From DASRIA01 sp963724065 (lineage in GTDB: Bacteria; Actinomycetota; Thermoleophilia; Solirubrobacterales; JBBDJG01): a stretch of 64,000 nt of DNA. The notes beneath the pieces are model-generated. The model had not been told where the DNA came from, did not search any database, and was given only the letters and a program-made list of their open reading frames with translations. The translations under genes were made by a program, and so were the position numbers. Below are positions 57,546 to 64,000 of the stretch, one piece after another. How positions within the stretch are numbered: the stretch's first letter is position 1; each line of letters starts with the position of its first letter. The DNA lies in the NCBI GenBank assembly GCA_963724065.1, contig CAVRTB010000002.1, forward strand, positions 124,001 to 188,000, read 5' to 3'.

Positions 57546-58688
57546 TCAGGCGGCGACGTGCACGGCCCGCGAGTGACCGGGGGGCGCGGAATCCGCGACG
57601 CCTGCCCAGACACCCGACTGCTCCAGGCCGGCTGCGGCGCGCGCGACGAGGTCCGCCGGCCCGCGGTCGTCCTCGAAACGCTCGCCGACACCCACGCGCG
57701 CATGCACCTGCTCCGCCTCGAGTGTGCTTTCGAGGGCGCGCGCAAGCGTCTCGACCGAGCCGGGCGAGGACTCGGGACAGATGACGGCAAGCCGCGACGC
57801 AGAGAGCTGGGCGACCGTGTCCGCCTCGCGCACGCGATCCGTGACCGCCTCCCATGCCTGTCGCATCCGCCTGGTCCCGAGCGGACGGCGGGCGGCGTCG
57901 CCGGACGTGTCCCGCTCGAGCTCGAGCAGGAGCAGCCCGAGCGGCCGGCGGTAGCGTCCCGAGCGGGTCCACTCCTGCGCCAGCGTGGTCTCGAACGCGA
58001 CGAGGTTCATCGTGCCGGTCTCGGCGTCGACCCAAGCGTTGCGCTCGAGGCGCCGGCGGCCACGCACCCACATCGTCCACATCGCGATCGCGATCAGGGC
58101 TAGCGCGAACAGGCCGGCCCAAACGGCTCTCGGGATCTCCTCGATGAAGTCCAGGACGGGCGCGACGCCGAGCTTGCCGGCGCGGTCGGCGGCGCGGTCC
58201 TTGCCTGCACTGCGCTCAGCCGGGCTCGTGCCGGGCTCGCCCGTGCCGGTGGCGGAGGGCTGCACGGCGGGCGCGGAGCGCACGGGCGCCGCAGGCGCGC
58301 GGGCTCCGGGACGGGCCGGCGCGCTCACGGCCCTGTCCCTGCCCGGGGCGGGCTGCCCGGTGTTCGCCGGCTCACGACCGGAGGGCTGGGAGGGGATCGA
58401 GGCCGCCGGCGACGTGGTGGGAGCGTTCTGGCGCAGATCGAGCTTGGGCCCGTCCGGTCCGGCGCCGACCGAGATGCCCGCGCCTTCGCCCGCGTCGACC
58501 TCCGCCGCGATGCCCTTCTGGGGATCGACTCCGACGGTTATGCCGAACTGGCCGATGTCGTACGACGACACTCCCCCCGTGGACACGGACAGCGAGAGTC
58601 CGGAGGGCGATGTCTGTGCAAGCGCGCAGGGCGCGGACGCCACGCCGGTCAGCGCGGCTACGACAAGAGCTGTGATCAGTTTGGGCAT
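57546..58688 (-). CDS. Exported/membrane protein with degenerate GGDEF domain
   Basis: 380 residues from ATG 58688; GGAAGG upstream. Signal peptide MPKLITALVVAALTGVASAPCALA, a Pro/Ala-rich extracytoplasmic linker, one helix (AVWAGLFALALIAIAMWTMWV), then a cytoplasmic domain. VDAETGTMNLVAFETTLAQEWTRSGRYRRPLGLLLLELERD and VTDRVREADTVAQLSASRLAVICPE follow the GGDEF outline, but the signature is replaced by SASRLAV. It cannot be an active cyclase. Divergent from the MprA-like regulator gene. Confidence 0.68.
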   Translation of the reverse strand: MPKLITALVVAALTGVASAPCALAQTSPSGLSLSVSTGGVSSYDIGQFGITVGVDPQKGIAAEVDAGEGAGISVGAGPDGPKLDLRQNAPTTSPAASIPSQPSGREPANTGQPAPGRDRAVSAPARPGARAPAAPVRSAPAVQPSATGTGEPGTSPAERSAGKDRAADRAGKLGVAPVLDFIEEIPRAVWAGLFALALIAIAMWTMWVRGRRRLERNAWVDAETGTMNLVAFETTLAQEWTRSGRYRRPLGLLLLELERDTSGDAARRPLGTRRMRQAWEAVTDRVREADTVAQLSASRLAVICPESSPGSVETLARALESTLEAEQVHARVGVGERFEDDRGPADLVARAAAGLEQSGVWAGVADSAPPGHSRAVHVAA

Positions 58689-58814
58689 TGACAGGCCTTC
58701 CGGGCCTCGCCGGGTCAGCGGCAACCTCTTCGAATCGCTATCGGACCGCCGAGGGGCGGCCTTGACCGTTCTGAGGTCACTCGACAGACGGTCGATCGGC
58801 CTTGTTCAGCCAAA

Positions 58815-58840
58815 TCTCAGCTTGGAGCGTCAAACTGAGA
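58815..58840. promoter_or_regulatory. Inverted repeat upstream of the response regulator
   Basis: TCTCAG (58815-58820) and CTGAGA (58835-58840), 14 nt apart, end 2 nt before GTG 58843. Possible autoregulatory site for the MprA-like protein or an element in the divergent promoter region. Confidence 0.4.
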
Positions 58841-58842
58841 GC

Positions 58843-59517
58843 GTGAGGATCCTGGTGGTCGACGACGAGCCCGCCGTGCGCGACTCGCTGGAGCGCGCCT
58901 TGCGCCTCGAGGGATACGAGATCGAACTCGCCGCCGACGGCGCGGAGGCACTCGCCGCGCTTGCGGGCGACGAGCCCGACGCTGTCGTACTCGACGTGAT
59001 GATGCCCGAGGTCGACGGGCTCCAGGTGTGCCGCCGGATGCGCTCCACGGGCGACCGCACACCGGTCCTGATGCTGACCGCGCGTGACACGGTGTCCGAC
59101 CGGGTCGCGGGCCTCGACGCGGGCGCGGACGACTACGTCGTCAAGCCCTTCGCCCTCGACGAGCTGCTCGCGCGGCTGCGCGCCCTGCTGCGCCGCTCCG
59201 GCGCCGGCGCCGGCGGCCAGGTCCTCCACTTCGCCGACCTCGAGCTCGACCCGGTGTCGCACCAGGTGAAGCGCGGCGATCGCACGATCGAGCTGACCCG
59301 CACGGAGTTCTCGCTGATGGAGCTCTTTCTGTTGCACCCGCGCCAGGTGCTCACCCGCCCGGTGATCTTCGACCGCGTCTGGGGCTACGACTTCGGCCCG
59401 GGATCGAACTCGCTCGAGGTCTACGTGAGCTACCTGCGGCGCAAGATGGAGGCGGACGGCGAGCCGCGGCTCCTGCACACGGTGCGCGGCGTCGGCTACG
59501 TGCTGCGAGAGGAATGA
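58843..59517 (+). CDS. OmpR/PhoB-family response regulator, MprA-like
   Basis: 224 residues from GTG 58843. Receiver domain VRILVVDDEPAVRDSLERALRLEGYEIELAADGAEAL with phospho-acceptor D51 in VVLDVMMPEVDG; T and K in LMLTARD and YVVKPF. C-terminal winged helix: VKRGDRTIELTRTEFSLMELFLLHPRQVLTR and SNSLEVYVSYLRRKMEADGEPRLLHTVRGVGYVLRE. The whole looks like MprA, the partner of the sensor kinase that overlaps its stop. Likely controls envelope stress or related genes. Confidence 0.92.
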   Translation: MRILVVDDEPAVRDSLERALRLEGYEIELAADGAEALAALAGDEPDAVVLDVMMPEVDGLQVCRRMRSTGDRTPVLMLTARDTVSDRVAGLDAGADDYVVKPFALDELLARLRALLRRSGAGAGGQVLHFADLELDPVSHQVKRGDRTIELTRTEFSLMELFLLHPRQVLTRPVIFDRVWGYDFGPGSNSLEVYVSYLRRKMEADGEPRLLHTVRGVGYVLREE

Positions 59518-60923
59518 GCCTCGGCCTGCGACGAGCGTCGCCCGGCCTCGGCACCCGCCTGCGGGAGCGGGTCGCGGGCTCGTCGTTCAGCCAGCGGCTC
59601 GCACTGCTGACCGCGCTCTCCGTCGCCCTCGCGGTGGTGATGGCATCGGGGATCACGTTCCTGATCGTGCGCAGCGAGCTGCGTGGTGACGTCGACAACC
59701 GGCTGCAGGACCTGGCCGAACGGATCTCCGTGCCGGCGGAGCTGCTCCTTCCTGGCACGGCGCCCGGGCAGAGCGTGCTGGTGCTCCCGAACGGGCTGCT
59801 CGGCAGCCGTGACGCCTACGCGCAGGTGGTGCGGCCGAACGGGTCGGTCCTCACACCGCGCGGAAGCAGGATCCGCCTGCCGGTCAGCGAGCAGGTGCTC
59901 GAGGTTGCGCGCGGGGAGCGAAAGGCGTTCTTCACCGACGCGACGATCGGCGGCGTGCACGCGCGCGTCTACACAGCGCCGCTGTCGACCGGCGACGCCG
60001 TGCAGGCCGTGCGCCCACTCGAGGACGTCGACAGCACGCTGCGCGATCTCGCCTTCGCGCTCGCGCTGGTCGGGCTCGGCGGCGTCGCGCTGGCCGTCTG
60101 GCTCGGGCTGCTCGTCGCCCGCGCCGCGCTGATGCCCGTCAAGCAGATGACCGAGACGGCCGAGCACGTGGCCCGTACGCGCGACCTCTCGAGCCGGATC
60201 CGCGCGGACCGCAGCGACGAGCTCAGCCGGCTCGGCGCGAGCTTCAACACGATGCTCGAGGCGCTCGCCTCATCGCAGGAGGCCCAGCGCCAGCTCGTCG
60301 CGGACGCCTCGCACGAGCTGCGCACCCCGCTCACAAGCCTGCGCACGAACATCGAGGTGCTGTCATCCGACGCGCTGCCCCCCGACGACCGCGAGCGGCT
60401 GCTGAAGGACGTCGCGGCCCAGCTCGGCGAGCTCACGGTGCTCGTGACCGACCTCGTGGACCTCGCTCGCGGCGACGAGCCCGCGCTCGTGGCAGAGGAC
60501 GTGCGGCTCGACATGCTCGTGGCCGACGCCGTCGAGCGCGCGCGCCGCCATGCTCCCGACAAGGCCTTCTTCGAGGAGCTCGAGCCCACGCTCGTGCAGG
60601 GTGTGCCGGCACGGCTCGACCGTGCCGTCTCGAACCTCCTCGACAACGCCGCCAAGTGGAGCCCGCCGGGCGGCCAGATCGAGGTGCGAGTACGCGACGG
60701 CGAGGTCTCGGTGCGCGACCACGGTCCCGGCATCGGCGCGGCTGACCTCCCGTACGTGTTCGACCGTTTCTACCGGGCGCGCGCCGCCCGCGGGCTGCCC
60801 GGATCTGGCCTCGGCCTGGCGATCGTGCGCCAGGTCGCCGACACCCATGGGGGCACCGTCACGGCCGAGCGCGCGGACGGCGGCGGCGCCCGCCTGCGGA
60901 TACGGATCCCGGTGGCCGAATGA
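59514..60923 (+). CDS. Sensor histidine kinase, MprB-like
   Basis: 469 residues; ATG overlaps the regulator stop (ATGA). Helix LLTALSVALAVVMASGITFLIV, an outside sensor region, a second helix FALALVGLGGVALAVWLGLLVA, HAMP-like MPVKQMTETAEHVARTRDLSSRI, then the phospho-acceptor H267 in VADASHELRTPLTSLRTNIEVL. N box SNLLDNAAKWSP, G1 VRDHGPGIG, F FDRFYRA and G2 GSGLGLAIV are all present, so it is a complete kinase. Confidence 0.92.
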   Translation: MSLGLRRASPGLGTRLRERVAGSSFSQRLALLTALSVALAVVMASGITFLIVRSELRGDVDNRLQDLAERISVPAELLLPGTAPGQSVLVLPNGLLGSRDAYAQVVRPNGSVLTPRGSRIRLPVSEQVLEVARGERKAFFTDATIGGVHARVYTAPLSTGDAVQAVRPLEDVDSTLRDLAFALALVGLGGVALAVWLGLLVARAALMPVKQMTETAEHVARTRDLSSRIRADRSDELSRLGASFNTMLEALASSQEAQRQLVADASHELRTPLTSLRTNIEVLSSDALPPDDRERLLKDVAAQLGELTVLVTDLVDLARGDEPALVAEDVRLDMLVADAVERARRHAPDKAFFEELEPTLVQGVPARLDRAVSNLLDNAAKWSPPGGQIEVRVRDGEVSVRDHGPGIGAADLPYVFDRFYRARAARGLPGSGLGLAIVRQVADTHGGTVTAERADGGGARLRIRIPVAE

Positions 60924-60930
60924 GGCCGCG

Positions 60931-61416
60931 TTGAAGCTCGGGGTGATCTCCGACACGCACATGGCTCCCGGCCGGCACCGGCTGCCCGAGCGCTGCGCCG
61001 GCATCCTCGCGGGCTGCGACCTGATCGTGCACGCCGGGGACATCATGACCGTCGAGGCCCTGGTCGAGATCGAGGCGATCGGGCCTCCCGTGCGAGCGGT
61101 CGCGGGAAACATGGACGGCTGGGAGCTGCGCGAGCGACTGCCCGAGGAGGACGTGCTCGAGCTCGACGGCGTACGGCTCGCGATCCTCCACGACGCGGGG
61201 TCGTCCGAGGACCGGCTCGCGCGCATGCGGCGTGCCTTCCCCGACGCCCACGCCGTCGTGTTCGGCCACTCGCACCTGCCGCTGCACGAGCGCGAGGGCG
61301 AGCTCCAGATCTTCAACCCGGGCAGCCCGACCGAGCGTCGCCGCGCCCCGCACCATTCGATGGGCGTCGCGCGCGTCGAGAACGGAGCGATCGAGTTCGA
61401 GCTGGTCGCCTTGTAG
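60931..61416 (+). CDS. YfcE/MJ0936-like phosphodiesterase
   Basis: 161 residues from TTG 60931. LGVISDTHMAPGRHRLPERCAGILAGCDLIVHAGDI, VAGNMDGWELRERLP (the usual GNxD/H motif), LAILHDAG and VVFGHSHLPLHE are the calcineurin-like metal motifs. Relatives cleave cyclic nucleotides or phosphodiesters with Mn2+. The GNMD form is typical of this subgroup. It starts 7 nt after the kinase gene and may be in its operon. Confidence 0.86.
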   Translation: MKLGVISDTHMAPGRHRLPERCAGILAGCDLIVHAGDIMTVEALVEIEAIGPPVRAVAGNMDGWELRERLPEEDVLELDGVRLAILHDAGSSEDRLARMRRAFPDAHAVVFGHSHLPLHEREGELQIFNPGSPTERRRAPHHSMGVARVENGAIEFELVAL

Positions 61417-61481
61417 TCGCGTAACAATCGGTCCCCAAGCCGGACCATGACCCAGGAACCCGACACGGGAGGCTCATCCGA

Positions 61482-61880
61482 GTGACGACCAAGATCAACA
61501 AGACCGAAGAGGAGTGGCAGCGCGAGCTCACGCCGGAGCAGTTCGAGGTCCTGCGCCGCCAGGGCACCGAGCCGCCGTTCAGCGGCAAGTACGCGTACAG
61601 CAAGGAAGACGGCATGTACCGCTGCGCGGCGTGCGGGAACGAGCTGTTCAGCTCCGACACCAAGTTCGAGTCCGGCACCGGCTGGCCGAGCTTCTACGAG
61701 CCGGCCACCTCCGAGGCGGTCGAGCTCAAGCAGGACGGCAGCCACGGGATGGCCAGGACGGAGGTCGTGTGCGCGCGCTGCGGCGGCCACCTCGGCCACG
61801 TCTTCGACGACGGCCCCAACCCGACGGGCCAGCGCTACTGCATCAACTCGCTGTCGCTGGACATGGAGGACAACAGCTAG
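61482..61880 (+). CDS. msrB: Peptide-methionine (R)-S-oxide reductase
   Basis: 132 residues from GTG 61482; GGAGGCTC lies upstream. Zinc cysteines C48, C51 (YRCAACGNEL) and C97, C100 (VVCARCGGHLGHVF) and the catalytic C120 in GQRYCINSLSL are all present, as is GTGWPSFYEP. It repairs oxidised methionine. The length and N-terminal KINKTEEEWQRELTPEQFEVLRRQGTEPPFSG are canonical for stand-alone MsrB. Confidence 0.95.
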   Translation: MTTKINKTEEEWQRELTPEQFEVLRRQGTEPPFSGKYAYSKEDGMYRCAACGNELFSSDTKFESGTGWPSFYEPATSEAVELKQDGSHGMARTEVVCARCGGHLGHVFDDGPNPTGQRYCINSLSLDMEDNS

Positions 61881-61896
61881 ATCCACCAGGCGCTTT

Positions 61897-61931
61897 GGTC
61901 GTTTGTCCCCCGTATAGGGGGTCAATCGACC
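61897..61931. terminator. Bidirectional terminator between convergent genes
   Basis: CCCCC (61907-61911), GTATA, GGGGG (61917-61921), framed by GGTCG (61897-61901) and CGACC (61927-61931). Located between the MsrB stop and the oxidoreductase stop. Confidence 0.65.
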
Positions 61932-61958
61932 ACAGCGGGGTCCGTCGCGCGCCGGTAT

Positions 61959-63302
61959 CTACGCTGCGGTGGGCGCCTTCGTGAGCTCCTGCATCGCGTG
62001 CAGGTAGATCTCGGAGAAGGTCGGGAAAGGCTGGATCGTGTCCTTGAAGACGTCGAGCGGCACGCGCGCGCGAACCGCCAGCGTGGCCTGGCCGAGCCAC
62101 TCGCTCGCCTCCGGGCCGACCGCGTAGGCGCCCGTCAGGCGCTCGCCGTCGGAGACCAGCGTGAGGAAGCCGGCGTCCTCGTAGTCGCGGTGGTACGTCG
62201 ACATGCGCGGCACGCTGTCGATCGACACGGTGACGGTCGTCGGGCCGTCGCCCACGCCCACGGACGCGGCCTGCGGGTCCGTGAACACGACGCGGGGGAC
62301 CGCCTCGTAGTTGGCGTGCGCCTCGTGCCCGAGGATGTTCGCCGCCGCGATGCGGCCCTGGTACTTGCCCACGTACGTCAACGGCCAGATGTTGGTGACG
62401 TCGCCGATCGCCCACACGTTCTCACCCGCGGACATCCGGTCGTCGACCTCGACGGCGCCCTTGTCGGTCTGGATGCCGATGGTCTCGAGGCCGATGCCCT
62501 CGCCGCGCGGCTTGCGCCCCGTTGCGACCAGCAGCTTGTCGCCGCGCAGCACCTTGCCGTCGGGAAACGCGAGCTCGTAGCCCTCGCCGTGGCGGCGCGC
62601 CGCCTTCGCGAACTGCCCGAAGTGAAACTCGATGCCGTCTTTTTCGAGCGCTCCCTGGAGCGCCTCGCCCAGCGGCCGCGGCTCGCGCGCGAGCAGGTGC
62701 TCCGCGCCCTCGACGAGGGCGACCGAGCCGCCCATGCGGGCGACCGCCTGGGCCATCTCGACGCCGACCGGCCCGCCGCCGAGGACCAGGAGCCTGTTCG
62801 GGACCTCCTTCATACCCGTGGCCTCGCGGTTGGTCCACACGCCCTCCAGCTCGGGCAGACCATCGATCGGCGGGATCACCGGGTCCGAGCCGGTAGCGAT
62901 CACGATGTGCTCGCAGGTGTAGGTGTCGTCGCCCACGGCGACCGTGCCCCGGCCGGCGATGCGCCCCGTGCCGCGGATCAGGGCGATGCCCGTCTCCTTC
63001 AGCCACTCGGCCGCGCTCGCGTCGTCGTAGTCGCTGACCATGTAGTCGCGCCATTTCAGCGCCTCCACGGGGTCGAGGTCGCCGGTCACGGCCTCGCGCG
63101 CACCGGGCGCGCGGCGGGCATCGGACAGCGCCTCGCCCGGACGCAGCAAGGTCTTCGAGGGCATGCAGGCCCAGTAGGAGCATTCGCCCCCCACCAGCTC
63201 GCGCTCCACGATCGCGACGCGCAGGCCGCCTTGGGCCAGCTCGTTGGCGCAGTGCTCGCCAGGGGGCCCCGCACCCAGCAGGATCACGTCGTAGTCGCTC
63301 AC
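61959..63302 (-). CDS. Pyridine nucleotide-disulfide oxidoreductase (Lpd/mercuric-reductase-like)
   Basis: 447 residues from GTG 63302, which overlaps the TGA of the GH15 gene (GTGA). FAD motif VILLGAGPPGEHCANELAQGG, redox pair in GGECSYWACMPSKTLL (C-x4-C), NAD motif LLVLGGGPVGVEMAQAVARMGG and ENVWAIGDVTNIWPLTYVGKYQGRIAAANILG. In classic dihydrolipoamide dehydrogenase the C-terminal base is His in HPTxSE; here it reads QPFPTFSE, so the His is missing. The substrate is therefore unlikely to be dihydrolipoamide. Confidence 0.85.
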   Translation of the reverse strand: MSDYDVILLGAGPPGEHCANELAQGGLRVAIVERELVGGECSYWACMPSKTLLRPGEALSDARRAPGAREAVTGDLDPVEALKWRDYMVSDYDDASAAEWLKETGIALIRGTGRIAGRGTVAVGDDTYTCEHIVIATGSDPVIPPIDGLPELEGVWTNREATGMKEVPNRLLVLGGGPVGVEMAQAVARMGGSVALVEGAEHLLAREPRPLGEALQGALEKDGIEFHFGQFAKAARRHGEGYELAFPDGKVLRGDKLLVATGRKPRGEGIGLETIGIQTDKGAVEVDDRMSAGENVWAIGDVTNIWPLTYVGKYQGRIAAANILGHEAHANYEAVPRVVFTDPQAASVGVGDGPTTVTVSIDSVPRMSTYHRDYEDAGFLTLVSDGERLTGAYAVGPEASEWLGQATLAVRARVPLDVFKDTIQPFPTFSEIYLHAMQELTKAPTAA

Positions 63303-64000
63303 GAACCCAACCTCGCTCTCGCCTCGTCGACTTCCCGCGCAGCCGTGATCAAGCCTATGTGGCTGAACGCCTGCGGGAAGTTACCGAGCAGCTCGCCGCG
63401 GCCGGTGTCGATCTCCTCCGCCAGCAGGCCGATGTCGTTCGCATACCCGGCGAGCTGGTCGAACAGCTCCTCGGCGCGCTCCAACTCGCCGGCCTTGGCG
63501 AGGCACGACACGAGCCAGAAAGAGCAGATCACGAACGTGCCCTCCTCGCCCTGGAGGCCGTCGGGGTTGACCCCCTCGCTCGCGTTTCGATAGCGCAGCA
63601 CGAGGCCGTCCTCGGTGAGGTCGCGGGCGATCGCGTCGATCGTCGAGCGCATGCGTGGATCGTCGGCGGGGAGGAATCCGAGGATCGGCATCAGCAGCTG
63701 GGCCGCGTCGAGCTCGTCGGAGTCGAACGACTGCGCGTACGCCTGCCGCTGCTCGCTCCAGCCGCGCTTCAGGATCGCCGCGCGCACGCGGTCGCGCTCC
63801 TCGGCCCATGCCTCGGCCTTGGCGTAGCCGCCGAGTGCGGGGGCGAGCTTGACCGCGCGGTCGAGCGCGGTCCAGCACAGGACCTTCGAGGAGAGGTGAT
63901 GGCGCGGCTCGCCGCGCATCTCCCACATACCGGCGTCCTGGCGGCGCCAGCCCTCGGCCGCCGCGTCGGCCAGCTCGGCCACGAACTCCTGGATCTCGGG
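63299..64000 (-). CDS. GH15 glucoamylase/trehalase-like protein (5' part beyond window)
   Basis: The last 233 codons, in frame to the window edge (PEIQEFVAELADAAAEGWRRQDAGMWEMRGEPRHHLSSKVLCWTALDRAVKLA). QSFDSDELDAAQLLMPILGFLPADDPRM, LVLRYRN, EGTFVICSFWLVSCLAKAG (catalytic base region) and LGNFPQAFSHIGLITAA are typical of GH15 glucoamylases and actinobacterial trehalases. It hydrolyses alpha-glucosidic bonds, probably in the cytoplasm. It overlaps the downstream oxidoreductase start. Confidence 0.88.
   Translation of the reverse strand, partial: PEIQEFVAELADAAAEGWRRQDAGMWEMRGEPRHHLSSKVLCWTALDRAVKLAPALGGYAKAEAWAEERDRVRAAILKRGWSEQRQAYAQSFDSDELDAAQLLMPILGFLPADDPRMRSTIDAIARDLTEDGLVLRYRNASEGVNPDGLQGEEGTFVICSFWLVSCLAKAGELERAEELFDQLAGYANDIGLLAEEIDTGRGELLGNFPQAFSHIGLITAAREVDEARARLGS

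Noticed and set aside
1..64000. tRNA, rRNA, CRISPR array, insertion sequence or prophage
   Set aside because: I found no cloverleaf-like sequences, spaced repeats, transposase or integrase motifs. The RTX and PD repeats are coding repeats, not CRISPR.

Overview
The window is 64 kb of very GC-rich DNA (about 70% by eye) with GTG and TTG starts, dense short overlaps of the GTGA/ATGA/TTGA type, two probable F420-dependent proteins, MprA/MprB-like signalling and many secreted multidomain proteins. This points to a high-GC actinobacterium. The C-terminal module shared by the large secreted proteins (ending in LFVP or IFVP) and the RTX-metallophosphoesterase fusions remind me of Solirubrobacterales/Thermoleophilia; that placement is inference. 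I saw no rRNA, tRNA, CRISPR array or complete insertion sequence.

Layout. 0-9.8 kb: a CpsB/YwqE-type PHP phosphatase (cut by the window edge), an LLM-class F420 oxidoreductase, a DUF523/DUF1722 protein, two secreted RTX-metallophosphoesterases on either side of a thiolase, an alpha/beta hydrolase and a zinc-binding-type dehydrogenase. 9.8-16.3 kb: a P450, a zinc ribbon, a DUF385-type F420 protein, a NYN RNase-like protein, a methyltransferase, a coiled-coil protein, a stand-alone 5'-3' exonuclease and a PLP desulfhydrase-like enzyme. 16.4-27.4 kb: small exported proteins including a YcnI-like copper protein, a GGDEF/HD-GYP protein, an MpaB-like protein, a DUF559 nuclease-like gene lying between two identical 44-bp palindromic repeats, an ECF sigma/MerR-DICT regulatory pair, a lysyl-oxidase-like protein and a flavin monooxygenase. 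27.5-41.4 kb: four tandem exported proteins of about 1,120 residues, each a PQQ sugar-dehydrogenase propeller + PKD + DNRLRE + the shared C-terminal module. 41.5-49 kb, mostly minus strand: two AlgX/AlgJ-like SGNH proteins, a penicillin-acylase-like Ntn hydrolase, a second DUF559 protein and an RTX-repeat protein. 49-57.4 kb: small enzymes, stress and membrane proteins, a spermidine-synthase-like fusion, four-gene-scale SnoaL diversity and two gene remnants. 57.5-64 kb: a degenerate GGDEF membrane protein, an MprAB-like two-component system, a YfcE-like phosphodiesterase, MsrB, a disulfide oxidoreductase and the 3' end of a GH15 glucoamylase/trehalase.

Two genome-level signals stand out. Many genes have a TANNNT-like -10 hexamer only 6-11 nt before the start codon, so leaderless transcription looks common. 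The first three PQQ-dehydrogenase paralogues instead share a transcribed-leader motif (CTGGATTCGC) just after their -10. The most unusual local structure is the DUF559 gene bracketed by perfect 44-bp repeats at 21.4-22.4 kb, which looks like a mobile cassette.
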